The notes under the pieces: model-generated
Told to the model about the DNA's origin: nothing
Database searches by the model: none
What the model saw: only the letters and a program-made list of their open reading frames with translations
Part shown: piece by piece, positions 32,602 through 43,542 of the stretch
How the letters are laid out: each line of letters begins with the position of its first letter
How positions within the stretch are numbered: the stretch's first letter is position 1
Made by a program: the position numbers and the translations under genes
Assembly: GCF_025751535.1 (NCBI RefSeq)
Contig: NZ_JAOWLC010000011.1
Coordinates: 94,649-158,648 of the forward strand
Reading direction: 5' to 3'
DNA length: 64,000 nucleotides
Source: Lentibacter sp. XHP0401
GTDB taxonomy: Bacteria; Pseudomonadota; Alphaproteobacteria; Rhodobacterales; Rhodobacteraceae

Positions 32602-33513
32602 TCAGACGGTTTCCGGCGCGACCGAGGCAACGATGTTCTGGTCCAGCGCCTCGAAGGCGCCCAGACCGATGGTGTCGTAGAGCTCCTTTCTCGTCTGCAT
32701 CTCGGGGAGCATCGCGGTGGTGGCCCCGTCACGAGCGAGCGCGGCATACAGCCGTTCCTGCGCCTTGTTCGCCACCCGTAGGGACGACACGGGCCAGATC
32801 ACCATGTTATAGCCAAGCTCCTCGAACTCCTGTGCGGTCAGCCCAGGCGTGCGGCCGAATTCGGTCATATTCGCGAGCAGCTTAACGCCTGGCAGCGCCG
32901 CGCGCATCTCGCGGAACATCTCGACACTGGTCAGCGCCTCGGGGAAGATCGCGTCGGCGCCGGCCTCGACGTAGAGCTTTGCCCGTGCAACCGCCCCTTC
33001 GATCCCCTCGGAGGCGGCAGCATCGGTCCGTGCGATCACCACCAGATCGCGCGCGGCTCTGGCAGCGGCGACGACCTTGGCCGCCATGTCCTGCGGCGCG
33101 ACCAACCGCTTGTCGTTCAGGTGCCCGCACTTCTTGGGCAGGAACTGGTCTTCCAGGTGGACAGCCCCGGCACCCGCGTCCTCGAAACTGCGAACCATGT
33201 GCATAACATTGAGCGCCTCGCCATAGCCCGTGTCGCCATCCACCAACAAGGGCAAACCCGAGGCGCGGGTGATCTGGCGGACGAAGAAACACACCTCCTC
33301 CACCGTGATGATGCCAAGATCCGGCTGCCCCATGGAGGCGGTCATCGCCGCGCCCGAGAGGTAGAGCCCATCAAACCCGGCCGCCCTGGCCTGCAAGGCC
33401 GCATGTCCGTTGTGGGCACCGGGCAGGCGCAGGATGCCGGGCCGCTCCAACAGGGCGCGGAACCGGCGGCCCGCACTCTGGGTCGGGAGGTCGTCTGCGA
33501 TCAGATAGGTCAT
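32602..33513 (-). CDS. prpB: 2-methylisocitrate lyase
   Basis: This 303-aa enzyme of the isocitrate lyase/PEP mutase superfamily splits 2-methylisocitrate into pyruvate and succinate, the last step of the methylcitrate cycle. Visible marks are the metal-binding DGDTGYGEALNVMHMVRSFEDAGAGAVHLEDQ (about residues 75-110), the catalytic loop KKCGHLNDKRLV and the ARTDAAASEGIEGAVARAKLYVEAGADAIFPEAL segment. The frame is open 123 bp upstream of the chosen ATG (33,513), but that part overlaps prpC coding sequence and has no family match. It is the last gene of the thioesterase-prpD-prpC-prpB run. Confidence 0.94.
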   Translation of the reverse strand: MTYLIADDLPTQSAGRRFRALLERPGILRLPGAHNGHAALQARAAGFDGLYLSGAAMTASMGQPDLGIITVEEVCFFVRQITRASGLPLLVDGDTGYGEALNVMHMVRSFEDAGAGAVHLEDQFLPKKCGHLNDKRLVAPQDMAAKVVAAARAARDLVVIARTDAAASEGIEGAVARAKLYVEAGADAIFPEALTSVEMFREMRAALPGVKLLANMTEFGRTPGLTAQEFEELGYNMVIWPVSSLRVANKAQERLYAALARDGATTAMLPEMQTRKELYDTIGLGAFEALDQNIVASVAPETV

Positions 33514-33517
33514 GCAC

Positions 33518-34687
33518 TCACTCCGCCGCTGCCGAAAGGGTGAACCCGCGTTTGCCGATCGGAACAAAGGCCCGGTTCTCGGGGCCGGTGTAATTGGCCG
33601 ATGGGCGGATGATCTTGTTGTCCTGCCGCTGTTCAATCACATGCGCTCCCCAACCGGCGGTGCGCGCAATCACGAAGATCGGCGTGAACATGGCCGTCGG
33701 TATGCCCAGCAGATGGTAGGAGACAGCGGAATACCAATCGAGGTTCGGGAACATCTTCTTGGCATCCATCATGACCGCTGCGATGCGTTCAGCGATGGTG
33801 AACATCTTCATCGACCCGGCCTCTTGCGAGAGCTGTTTCGCAACCCGCTTGATGACCGCGTTCCGCGGGTCCGAGATCGTATAGACCGGGTGGCCAAAGC
33901 CGATGATCACCTCTTTCGCGGCGATGCGGGCACGAATGTCCTCTTCGGCCGTATTGGGGTCAGCATAGCGGCGCTGGATTTCAAAGGCGGCTTCATTGGC
34001 ACCGCCGTGCTTGGGGCCGCGTAGGGCGCCGATAGCCCCCGTGATGGCTGAATAGACATCTGACCCGGTGCCCGCAATGGACCGCGCGGTGAAGGTCGAG
34101 GCGTTGAACTCATGCTCGGCATAAAGGTTCAACGTTGTATCCATAGCCCGGACCTGCGCTTGGGTGGGGACATGGCCGTGTAACAGATGCAGGAAGTGGC
34201 CGGCGATGCTGTCATCCTCCGTCTCAACCTCGATCCTTCGTCCTTTCTGGGTGAAGTGATACCAGTAAAGCAGAATCGACCCCTGCACCGCGATCAGCCG
34301 GTCGGTGATGTCGCGCGCACCGGGCGTGTTGTGATCGGCGGCTTCGGGAAGCGCGCAACCAAGCGCCGAAACACCCGAGCGCAACACATCCATCGGATGC
34401 GCCGCCGCCGGAATCGCTTCCAGCGTGTCACGCACTGCTTTGGGCAGGCCGCGCAGCTTGCGCAGATGGGCCTTGTAGGTGACCAGTTCGGCCTCGGACG
34501 GCAGATGCCCATGAATCAGCAGATGCGCGACTTCTTCAAAGGTGCAGGCCTCGGCCAGATCGAGGATGTCATAACCGCGGTAGTGCAAGTCATTGCCGCT
34601 TTGCCCGACCGAACACAGCGCTGTATTACCCGCCATGATGCCCGAAAGCGCCACGGATTTTTTCGGTTTTCTAACGTCTCCGCTCAT
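33518..34687 (-). CDS. prpC: 2-methylcitrate synthase (citrate synthase family)
   Basis: This 389-aa enzyme condenses propionyl-CoA with oxaloacetate to 2-methylcitrate. The citrate synthase fold is evident from [31 protein letters not shown], the catalytic His in LLHGHVP and in [13 protein letters not shown], and [18 protein letters not shown] with the catalytic Asp nearby. Its length is that of the short dimeric type that includes PrpC, and the flanking prpB and prpD decide the name over citrate synthase. It overlaps the prpD stop by 4 bp (ATGA) and ends 4 bp before prpB. Confidence 0.95.
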   Translation of the reverse strand: MSGDVRKPKKSVALSGIMAGNTALCSVGQSGNDLHYRGYDILDLAEACTFEEVAHLLIHGHLPSEAELVTYKAHLRKLRGLPKAVRDTLEAIPAAAHPMDVLRSGVSALGCALPEAADHNTPGARDITDRLIAVQGSILLYWYHFTQKGRRIEVETEDDSIAGHFLHLLHGHVPTQAQVRAMDTTLNLYAEHEFNASTFTARSIAGTGSDVYSAITGAIGALRGPKHGGANEAAFEIQRRYADPNTAEEDIRARIAAKEVIIGFGHPVYTISDPRNAVIKRVAKQLSQEAGSMKMFTIAERIAAVMMDAKKMFPNLDWYSAVSYHLLGIPTAMFTPIFVIARTAGWGAHVIEQRQDNKIIRPSANYTGPENRAFVPIGKRGFTLSAAAE

Positions 34688-36198
34688 GATTTCCTCCCGT
34701 CAAAGATGCCATTTGGACGCGGCGCGCCGAGCTTGTCGGCATCGACCACAAAGTTGAGTTGATCCAGCGCGCCCGCATCGAGGTCGGCCAGACCTTCGGC
34801 CACATCGAGAAAGCGCTGTTGCTCGGAGGCACTGAGCACGCCCTCCGACAGGGTCAGGAACTTGCGCACGTAATGCGCCCGCTCAAAGGGGCGCGCACCA
34901 TCAGGATGGGCGTCGGCCAGCGCCAGTTCATCGACGATCTTCGATCCGTCCTCCAGCGTGATGGTCACGCGCCCCCCGAATGCCTTTTCCTTTGGATTGC
35001 GGGCATGATAGCGGCGCGTCCACTCGGGGTCCTCGGCGGTCGATATCTTGTGCCAGAGCGCAACCGTCTGGGGCCGCTGTGCGCGTTCGGGCGCATAGCT
35101 TTTCTCGTGATGCCAGCCGCCATCTTCCAGCGCGACCGCGAAGATATACATGATCGAATGGTCCAGCGTCTCGCGGCTGGCCTTGGGGTCCATCTTCTGC
35201 GGATCGTTCGCACCGGTGCCGATGACGTAATGGGTGTGATGCGAGGTCTCGATCAGAATCGAGGTGACTTTGGACAGATCCTCCACCTTCCGACGCATCT
35301 GCCGCGCCAGATCAATCAGCGCCTGGGACTGGTATTCCCCCGAATGCTCCTTGGTGTAGGTGTCGAGGATGGCACGCTTGGCCTCTCCCTTTTCGGGCAA
35401 GGGCACGCGATAGACGGCCTCCGGCCCGGACAGAAGCCAGGCAATGAACCCGTCCTCGCCTTCCCACGCCGGGCTCGGCGCGCCCTCACCACGCATCACG
35501 CGATCCACCGCCTCGATCGCCATTTTGCCGGCGAAGGCCGGGGCAAAGGCTTTCCAGCTGGAAATCTCGCCCTTGCGGGACTGACGCGTCGTCGTGGTGA
35601 CATGCAACGCCTGCTGAACAGCCTGATAGATCACCTCGACCGGCAGGTTCAGCAGCGTGCCGATCCCGGCAGCGGCCGACGGCCCGAGATGCGCGATATG
35701 GTCGATCTTGTGCTCATGCAGGCAGATGCCTTTCACCAGATTGACCTGAATCTCATAGCCCGTCGCCAGACCCCGGATCAGCTCCGCGCCCGACAGGCCG
35801 AGATGCTGGGCAACGGCGAGGATCGGCGGGATGTTGTCACCCGGATGCGAATAGTCGGCAGCAAGGAAGGTGTCGTGGAAATCAAGCTCGCGCACCGCCG
35901 TGCCGTTGGCGTAGGCCGCCCATTCGGGGCTGACCCGCGTGGTTTTCATGCCAAAGACAGTCGCGCCGGGTGACATAGGATGGCACAGGGCCTGCGCCCG
36001 CGCCGAGGCAACCGGACGACGCGCCACGGAGGCCGCGGCGACGGCGGCATTATCGATGATCCGGTTGATGATCATCCCGGTCACGGCAGGCTCGACAGCA
36101 ACCGGATCAGCCGCAACCTCGGCGATTTTCCAGGCAAGTTGCTCTTCGCGAGCCAGGTGTTCGGCGGATTTGTAGGTCCGCACCTCATGCGTTTTCAT
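34684..36198 (-). CDS. prpD: 2-methylcitrate dehydratase
   Basis: This 504-aa enzyme of the MmgE/PrpD family dehydrates 2-methylcitrate to 2-methyl-cis-aconitate without an iron-sulfur cluster. The N-terminal helical domain includes [27 protein letters not shown] and the [27 protein letters not shown] block with its conserved His/Asp. The small domain includes [19 protein letters not shown]. The chosen ATG at 36,198 gives [29 protein letters not shown], the family start. Its first 14 bases overlap the 3' end of the thioesterase gene, and its stop overlaps the prpC start. Hydration of 2-methyl-cis-aconitate would need an aconitase encoded elsewhere. Confidence 0.95.
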   Translation of the reverse strand: MKTHEVRTYKSAEHLAREEQLAWKIAEVAADPVAVEPAVTGMIINRIIDNAAVAAASVARRPVASARAQALCHPMSPGATVFGMKTTRVSPEWAAYANGTAVRELDFHDTFLAADYSHPGDNIPPILAVAQHLGLSGAELIRGLATGYEIQVNLVKGICLHEHKIDHIAHLGPSAAAGIGTLLNLPVEVIYQAVQQALHVTTTTRQSRKGEISSWKAFAPAFAGKMAIEAVDRVMRGEGAPSPAWEGEDGFIAWLLSGPEAVYRVPLPEKGEAKRAILDTYTKEHSGEYQSQALIDLARQMRRKVEDLSKVTSILIETSHHTHYVIGTGANDPQKMDPKASRETLDHSIMYIFAVALEDGGWHHEKSYAPERAQRPQTVALWHKISTAEDPEWTRRYHARNPKEKAFGGRVTITLEDGSKIVDELALADAHPDGARPFERAHYVRKFLTLSEGVLSASEQQRFLDVAEGLADLDAGALDQLNFVVDADKLGAPRPNGIFDGRKS

Positions 36199-36562
36199 GT
36201 CTTGTCTTCCTTTGTGTTTCCAGCATCGCGCGGGGTCGGCCCGCATCGTCCACCGCAACCATCACGAAGCGCCCCGTGAGCACGCCGGTGCCTGCCACGG
36301 TCCCGGTGACCTCGACGGTCAGGGACGACTGGCCGGTGGAGATGACCTCGGCTGTCAGCTCGAGCAGCGCGCCAACGGCCACAGGAGCGGTGAACTCCAC
36401 ATGCTCGACGGCCGCCATCACCACTGCGCCGCCAACCTGCCTGAAGGCTGCCGCAAAGGCCGCTTTGGCAAGAATGCCAAGCGCATGGCCCCCGAACAGG
36501 GTGCCATAGTGATTGGCGCGCTCGGGCAGGATCAGTTCGCTGGTGGTGATCGGGTGGGTCAT
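36185..36562 (-). CDS. hotdog-fold acyl-CoA thioesterase (YciA-like)
   Basis: This 125-aa protein shows the hotdog thioesterase pattern [27 protein letters not shown] (about residues 13-39, with the G-GG-H/A loop). It continues with [37 protein letters not shown] and [20 protein letters not shown]. It would hydrolyse short or medium acyl-CoAs. As the first gene of the prp operon, overlapping prpD by 14 bp, it may relieve build-up of propionyl-CoA or a cycle intermediate by freeing CoA. That role is inferred from position. Its start faces the divergent ScfR-type regulator across 127 bp holding repeated TTCGCAA sites. Confidence 0.85.
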   Translation of the reverse strand: MTHPITTSELILPERANHYGTLFGGHALGILAKAAFAAAFRQVGGAVVMAAVEHVEFTAPVAVGALLELTAEVISTGQSSLTVEVTGTVAGTGVLTGRFVMVAVDDAGRPRAMLETQRKTRHENA

Positions 36563-36572
36563 TAGAGTCCGC

Positions 36573-36679
36573 TTCGCAACATTCGCAAAGACAGCTTTTC
36601 ACAAGACGCACGGTCATCTAAACTACTGAATATGAATATTTTAGCGAAGACTGCACTTGCGAATTGCGAAGATTGCGAA
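36573..36679. promoter_or_regulatory. paired TTCGCAA / TTGCGAA operator sites between prp operon and ScfR regulator
   Basis: On the prp side TTCGCAA occurs at 36,573-36,579 and 36,582-36,588 (9-bp register). On the regulator side the reverse complement TTGCGAA occurs at 36,657-36,663, 36,664-36,670 and 36,673-36,679. The last pair again has the 9-bp register, so the arrangement is mirror-symmetric around both divergent promoters. The motif resembles the TTTGCAA-type sites of ScfR-family proteins. Confidence 0.65.
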
Positions 36680-36689
36680 GGGTGACACC

Positions 36690-38084
36690 ATGAAGAAGCC
36701 ATATATGGGAGTGCGGTTGAAGCGCCTGCGCGAGGAACGCGGAATGAGCCAGGCGGCTCTTGCCCGCAGCCTTGAGTTGAGCCCCAGCTACCTCAACCAG
36801 ATGGAGCGCAACCAGAGGCCGCTGACGGTCCCGGTGCTCTTGCGGTTGAACGCGGTTTTCGGTCTCGATGTTCAGCTCTTCTCCGAGGCCGAGGAGGCGC
36901 GGCTGATCCCCGATTTACGCGCAGCCCTTGCCGATCAGGGGGTGAGAGCCTCGATGGCCGAGATGCGCGAGATCACCTCTAACATGCCCGGCGTGGCACG
37001 GGCCATCATCGACATGCAGACCCGCCTGCGCGAAACGGCGGAACAGGTGGACGTCATGGCCGGACATCTGACAGGCGCTGTGTCGGGCGAGCCTGCCCCC
37101 TTCGAGGCGGTGCGAGACTATTTCTACAACAATCGCAACTATATCTCCGCGCTGGACGAGGCCGCCGAGGCGCTTGGCCTGAGCGTCCGGCCCGGTCGTA
37201 TGGCCGAAGGGCTGACGGACCGGCTGGCGGGACGGCACGGCATCCGCGTCGCGACAGAGGATGACGCGTCGGCGCTGCGCCGGTTCGATCCTCAGGCGGG
37301 GATGCTGATCCTGTCGTCGCGCCTGACCTCGGGACAACGGGCCTTTCAGATGGCCACGCAGTTGGGTTTTCTGGAACAGGGCAACCTGATCGAGCAACTG
37401 GCGCGTGATGCCGAAATGGCAAGCGATGACGCTCGTGCCCTTCTACAGATCGGTCTTGCGAACTATTTCGCCGGTGCCGTGATCCTGCCCTACGGTGCCT
37501 TTCTCGAAGCGGCCGAGACAGAAGGGTATGACATCGAACGTCTGGCGCATCGCTTTGGTGTCGGATTCGAGACGACCTGCCACCGCCTGTCCACCCTCCA
37601 ACGGCCCGAAGCGCGCGGCGTTCCTTTTTTCTTCATTCGTGTGGACCGGGCGGGCAACATCTCGAAACGACAATCAGCCACGGATTTCCACTTTTCGCGG
37701 ATCGGCGGATCCTGCCCTCTGTGGAACGTCTATGAGGCGTTCGCGCGCCCCGGAGAGGTACTGACCCAAGTCGCCCAGATGCCCGACGGGCGCAGCTATC
37801 TCTGGGTGGCGCGGACGGTCAGCCATGGCTCGGGGGGCTACGGCGCACCGGTCAAACGGTTCGCGGTCGCGCTTGGCTGCGACCTCGTGCATGCCGAACG
37901 ACTGGTCTATTCACGCGGGCTGGATCTCAGGAACCCGGATTTGGCGACACCGATCGGCGCGGGCTGCAAGATCTGCGACCGCCGCGCCTGTCCGCAACGG
38001 GCCTTCCCGATGACGGGGAGGCCCGTACTACCGGACCCCAAGCTGTCGCGCCTCGCCCCCTATTCAAGCAAAGAAGCCGGTTGA
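36690..38084 (+). CDS. XRE-family ScfR-type regulator of propionate metabolism
   Basis: This 464-aa regulator has an N-terminal Cro/XRE HTH (about residues 5-60: VRLKRLREERGMSQAALARSLELSPSYLNQMERNQRPLT). A metallopeptidase-like IrrE/DUF955-type region with the ALLQIGLANYFAGAVILPYGAFLEAAE block follows (about 240-275). The C-terminus is Cys-rich (GAGCKICDRRACPQRAFP, the CxxCxxxxCxxR pattern of DUF2083/ScfR proteins). ScfR members sense short-chain acyl-CoAs. The divergent prp operon and the repeated sites in the shared promoter region argue that this one controls the methylcitrate cycle and itself. The ATG at 36,690 is chosen; a TTG 33 bp upstream overlaps the operator. Confidence 0.9.
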   Translation: MKKPYMGVRLKRLREERGMSQAALARSLELSPSYLNQMERNQRPLTVPVLLRLNAVFGLDVQLFSEAEEARLIPDLRAALADQGVRASMAEMREITSNMPGVARAIIDMQTRLRETAEQVDVMAGHLTGAVSGEPAPFEAVRDYFYNNRNYISALDEAAEALGLSVRPGRMAEGLTDRLAGRHGIRVATEDDASALRRFDPQAGMLILSSRLTSGQRAFQMATQLGFLEQGNLIEQLARDAEMASDDARALLQIGLANYFAGAVILPYGAFLEAAETEGYDIERLAHRFGVGFETTCHRLSTLQRPEARGVPFFFIRVDRAGNISKRQSATDFHFSRIGGSCPLWNVYEAFARPGEVLTQVAQMPDGRSYLWVARTVSHGSGGYGAPVKRFAVALGCDLVHAERLVYSRGLDLRNPDLATPIGAGCKICDRRACPQRAFPMTGRPVLPDPKLSRLAPYSSKEAG

Positions 38085-39974
<1,890 letters not shown>

Positions 39975-39978
39975 GATC

Positions 39979-41055
39979 ATGAACAACATGTCCACCATTC
40001 CGGCCCGCGCAATCTGGTCGGATGAAGAGATGCTGGAATGCGTCTCAATCATCCCCGAGGTGCCCAACACCGCGACATTCACCTTCCGTGCGCCTTCCGG
40101 TGCGCTGTTTGACTTTCTGCCGGGGCAGTTCCTGACACTGGAGATTCCTGCGCCGGGCGGCCCCGTGCACCGGACCTACACGATCTCCTCCTCGCCGTCG
40201 CGGCCAAGGTCGATCTCGATCACGGCCAAGGCGCAGAAGGACAGTATCGGCACCCGATGGATGCTTGACAACCTGGCCCCGGGGGTTCGGATCAAGGCGT
40301 TGGGGCCCGCAGGGCTTTTTTCCCACCTGAACCACGAAGCGGGGAAGTACCTGTTCATCTCTGCCGGATCCGGCATCACGCCGATGATGTCGATGAGCAC
40401 CTTCATGTTCGATCTTGGGAACGAGCCAGATATCGTCTTCGTCAACTGCGCCCGCAGGCCGAGCGAGATCATTTTCCGCGAGCGGTTGGAGCATATGGCC
40501 TCGCGCGTTCCGGGGATCGACCTGAAATGGGTGGTGGAGACCCCGGACCGCTACGCACCGTGGACCGGTTTTCAGGGACAGTTCAACCAGTTGATGCTGG
40601 GCCTGATGGCGCCCGATTACCTCGAGCGCGAAGTGTTTTGCTGTGGCCCCGAGCCCTTCATGCAGGCGGTCCGAGACGCTTTGCAAGGCTTGAACTACGA
40701 CATGGACCGTTATCATCAGGAGAGCTTTCATGCCCCCGTATCGACAGAGGCGCAGGCACCCGTACTTGACGATGTGGTCCCGGACGAGGACACGCGGGCC
40801 GAGGTCACATTCTCTGCCTCGGGCGTAACAGCCAAGATTACCGAGACCGAAACCATTCTCGCAGGGGCCAAAGCCAACGGGCTCAACATCCCATCCGGCT
40901 GCACCTTCGGCGTCTGCGGGACATGCAAGATCCGCAAAACAGAAGGCGAAGTCCACATGGTCCACAACGGTGGAATTTCCGAGGACGATATCGCAGCGGG
41001 CTATATCCTCGCGTGCTGTTCACACCCTATTGGTAAGGTGTCGGTCGATGTGTGA
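39979..41055 (+). CDS. gbcB: glycine betaine demethylase reductase subunit (flavin and 2Fe-2S)
   Basis: This 358-aa electron-transfer protein feeds GbcA. The N-terminal ferredoxin-reductase barrel binds flavin (HRTYTISSSPSRPRSISITAKAQ, about residues 62-84). The NAD(P) domain has YLFISAGSGITPMMSM (about 124-139) and VFCCGPEPFMQAV. A C-terminal plant-type ferredoxin domain carries CTFGVCGTCKIRKTEGEVHMVHNGG and a final ILACC for the 2Fe-2S cluster. The ATG (39,979) lies 4 bp after the gbcA stop with GGATC ahead; an upstream ATG at 39,961 overlaps gbcA. Both genes share the riboswitch leader. Confidence 0.9.
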   Translation: MNNMSTIPARAIWSDEEMLECVSIIPEVPNTATFTFRAPSGALFDFLPGQFLTLEIPAPGGPVHRTYTISSSPSRPRSISITAKAQKDSIGTRWMLDNLAPGVRIKALGPAGLFSHLNHEAGKYLFISAGSGITPMMSMSTFMFDLGNEPDIVFVNCARRPSEIIFRERLEHMASRVPGIDLKWVVETPDRYAPWTGFQGQFNQLMLGLMAPDYLEREVFCCGPEPFMQAVRDALQGLNYDMDRYHQESFHAPVSTEAQAPVLDDVVPDEDTRAEVTFSASGVTAKITETETILAGAKANGLNIPSGCTFGVCGTCKIRKTEGEVHMVHNGGISEDDIAAGYILACCSHPIGKVSVDV

Positions 41056-41070
41056 AGCGCCAGATCCAAC

Positions 41071-41121
41071 CCTGTCTGCGGTCTCTTTGCCACACGGGCC
41101 CGAAGAAAAAGACCAGACAGG
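41071..41121 (+). other. long imperfect hairpin behind gbcB
   Basis: CCTGTCTG (41,071-41,078) and CAGACAGG (41,114-41,121) pair perfectly, with further inner pairing of GGTC and CTTT to AAAGAC. It begins 15 bp past the gbcB stop and ends at the ATG of a broken methyltransferase gene. No T-run follows, so it may be an attenuator or stabilising hairpin. Confidence 0.5.
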
Positions 41122-41275
41122 ATGGCCATCCTCGATGGCGGCATGGGCCGGGAGTCGATTGCTTGCAGCCAACGACTGCCAACACCACTATGTTCAAGCA
41201 GGGTCATGCAGAACACCCCAAACCTGATGCGCGCGGTGCATGATGACGTCTTTAGCGCCGGATCAATTGGCCGCT
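41122..41275 (+). pseudogene. homocysteine S-methyltransferase fragment
   Basis: The frame begins MAILDGGMGRESIACSQRLPTPL and continues with SRVMQNTPNLMRAVHDDVFSAGSIG. This matches the start of betaine/S-methylmethionine-homocysteine methyltransferases (ILDGGMGxEL..., then a LVRAVHxDYFxAGA block). After about 50 codons the similarity stops and the frame turns non-homologous, so the zinc-binding C-terminal parts (GGCC and others) are missing. It lies 66 bp after gbcB in the same direction, so it was probably a third gene of the riboswitch-controlled operon. The remaining stretch to 41,405 holds nothing else that I recognise. Confidence 0.6.
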
Positions 41276-41405
41276 CGGCCACGAAACGAAAGGCCGGTCA
41301 GGGTGGTTACCGCAAACTCAGTGCCTTATGGCTAGACTTTGATATCAAACCTGACCACCATCTAACGGCAATCGCACATAAGCGTACCGAATAGGATGGG
41401 TGAGA

Positions 41406-42392
41406 ATGAATTTTGGTGTGTACATTCTATTTGCAGGCACCCTTTTGGCTGTAGAAGCGCAAGCAGGATGTCCACAAGGACAAGAAGCCTTCACCTCATG
41501 CCAAATTAAAGGCCGCAACACGGAAGTCTTCGTGTGCTTCGACGATCAGATTGCAACCTATACCTACGGGCCGATTGGCGGTGCCGCTGAACTACATATC
41601 TCAGAAGCCATCGAGCGCGTAGACTTCGTGCCTTGGTCGGGGGTGGGCGTGTCGATCCACGAAAGCGTCACTTTTTTCAGCGGAGACTACGCATATAATG
41701 TTGGCGGCGGTTTTGATCGTCCGTTTTCCGAAGAAGATATGCAGCGTGAACTGAGGCGTTTCGGATGGATCGAGGTAACAGAAAACGGTGAACATGCCGC
41801 CGGCCTTGAGTGTATTCCTTACACAGTGAGCTACGGCTTTGGCGGCGGGATCTATGACCTCAAAGTGGCCGCGGGCCAAACGTGGGATCCCTATTCTTTC
41901 ACCTGGGTTTCCGATCTCATTCAGCCGACAGTCACCTCGACGCTGCAGAAAAGTTCCCACGACAACATCATCGAGTATTGCCTGCCTACGACCGAGTTTA
42001 GCCTTGGGGGCGTGCGTATGGGCGATCCACTGAGCGCGCTTGGGAAGCTTGGGTCACCAGAGACCATTGAAGACCCCGACGGGCGCGGCGAAGCGATTGA
42101 TCGCATGACACTTGTCGGCATGAATCTCGATATTTTTCAAGATGCCGTTGTTGCCATGTCCACCACATCGCCCGATTGGGAGATGCCTTCAGGCCTGAGA
42201 GTTGGGCTGACGCGCGGCGAAGTGATCCGCCTCTTGGGTCGGGTGCCAGACGGGTATACCGCCACATCGCAAACCTTCACGTCTTACGTCTGCTCGGAAA
42301 AACCGGTTCCTGATCCCGAATGGACGATGGTGATCGAATTCGGACAAGATAAGCGGGTGGAGCGTATCTATTTTGTGAGCCTGTCGTATTAG
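41406..42392 (+). CDS. exported protein with two BamE-like repeats, function unknown
   Basis: This 328-aa protein has a signal peptide (MNFGVYILFAGTLLAVEAQA, cleavage near residue 20). The mature part has an N-terminal domain with Cys pairs (AGCPQGQEAFTSCQ). In the C-terminal third there are two similar motifs, LGGVRMGDPLSALGKLGSPE and SGLRVGLTRGEVIRLLGRVP, each of the G-x-x-x-x-[DE]V-x-x-LG-x-P type seen in BamE/SmpA-like folds. It lacks a lipobox. No family is recognised as a whole. A GTG lies two codons upstream. The next gene encodes an equally unrecognised membrane protein. Confidence 0.6.
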   Translation: MNFGVYILFAGTLLAVEAQAGCPQGQEAFTSCQIKGRNTEVFVCFDDQIATYTYGPIGGAAELHISEAIERVDFVPWSGVGVSIHESVTFFSGDYAYNVGGGFDRPFSEEDMQRELRRFGWIEVTENGEHAAGLECIPYTVSYGFGGGIYDLKVAAGQTWDPYSFTWVSDLIQPTVTSTLQKSSHDNIIEYCLPTTEFSLGGVRMGDPLSALGKLGSPETIEDPDGRGEAIDRMTLVGMNLDIFQDAVVAMSTTSPDWEMPSGLRVGLTRGEVIRLLGRVPDGYTATSQTFTSYVCSEKPVPDPEWTMVIEFGQDKRVERIYFVSLSY

Positions 42393-42507
42393 CAAATTGC
42401 CAGCCGATCGAGGACGTGGGCTTGTGATTAAACTCCGCTTAAGAGAACGATCTCGAACATTTGCAAAGGTCAGCTTTTCAGGAGGCAGGTATGGGAGAAA
42501 GGACACT

Positions 42508-43197
42508 TTGAAAATTTTACCCTCCTTCCTTATCCTCATCTTTTGGATCAGTAGCTGGTTTCCAACCTCGCTAGATAGAGGCGCCATATTTGTGGCCGTG
42601 TTCTGCATCATCGGTTTGATGGCGGCACATTTGAGCGCGAAACCTCAGAACAAACACGCCAGACCCTCAAAGACGACTGCGGCTCTCGCTGCCGCCCTCC
42701 TTATCATTGGCGCGCTCCTCGCGTTGATGACATGGGCAGAAGGCACGTCTGCAAACGCTGCAATCCTACTCTTCTATGTGTTGGGTGTTGCGGGGTATCT
42801 CTTGCTGGTCAGAGCGATTCTATCGCACAAACAAACCTCGCCTGGGTATCGCCGCACAGGAGGCTTGGCTCTTTGCCTTTTGGCGAGTTGGTCCTGGGCC
42901 TCAGCGATTGGCATGTATTCCCATCGCGGCGCGGAAAAACAGGCCAGCCATGCTTGTATTCTTGTGCCCAACCCGAGTGAATACGATAGAAAACTAAACT
43001 CCATATGGGAAATGCGTCTGCCCCACATTGGATCCCGGAGAACAAGTCCAAGCGGCAGCTACGTTTGGGAGTATCATGCCATCCTTGTCGCGCAAGTTGA
43101 CCGCCGAACCGAACTCTACAACTGGTCAAAAAAATGGATACGCTTCGAACGCCTTGATCCTGCGCGCAATCCGTATCTACCGACAAATTGCCCATAG
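42508..43197 (+). CDS. membrane protein of unknown function
   Basis: This 229-aa protein has about five hydrophobic segments in its first 140 residues (for example LPSFLILIFWISSWF, AIFVAVFCIIGLMAA, TAALAAALLIIGALLALM, AAILLFYVLGVAGYLLLV). A soluble C-terminal tail follows, rich in Trp/Tyr (SYVWEYHAILVAQVDRRTELYNWSKKWIRFERL). The start is taken as the TTG at 42,508 because GGGAGAAAGGA lies just ahead and the first hydrophobic helix then begins at the N-terminus; an upstream in-frame start at 42,397 adds 37 basic, unstructured residues. No family is recognised. Confidence 0.5.
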   Translation: MKILPSFLILIFWISSWFPTSLDRGAIFVAVFCIIGLMAAHLSAKPQNKHARPSKTTAALAAALLIIGALLALMTWAEGTSANAAILLFYVLGVAGYLLLVRAILSHKQTSPGYRRTGGLALCLLASWSWASAIGMYSHRGAEKQASHACILVPNPSEYDRKLNSIWEMRLPHIGSRRTSPSGSYVWEYHAILVAQVDRRTELYNWSKKWIRFERLDPARNPYLPTNCP

Positions 43198-43542
43198 GAT
43201 TGCCCGGTTCAGGTGACGTGTCACCGACATGCAGGGAGACAAATTCGGCTGGAACCGGTCATTCGCTGCGCCTGCGCCAACGGCTGCTATGCGGGACGGT
43301 TTGCTTCAAATGATGCGCTAAAATTCCTATCGCTGCGTAGATCATTGTCATGTTCTAGCGCCTCGATTTGGGTCGGAGGTGTGTTGGCCTGAGCCGTAAC
43401 AATGGCAACATTGGCGTGCTTAGGAGAGAAAAGGACGGAAAACGAGATGCATTCTTATGCACACACCGTCTAAATGACTCCATCTTCCACCTATCGGGGT
43501 TCGTTAAGTCTATACCTCGCACTCACACGGAAACATCGTCTC
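43198..43542. other. 345-bp gap, nothing recognised
   Basis: I see no gene, hairpin terminator or repeat here. It separates the unknown membrane protein gene from the Lrp-type regulator and probably carries the regulator's promoter near its right end. Confidence 0.4.

Noticed and set aside
33518..34687. Calling prpC a housekeeping citrate synthase
   Set aside because: Its position between prpB and prpD with a 4-bp overlap favours 2-methylcitrate synthase.
34759..35973. 404-codon plus-strand open frame
   Set aside because: Antisense to prpD, with no recognisable motif and no ribosome site.
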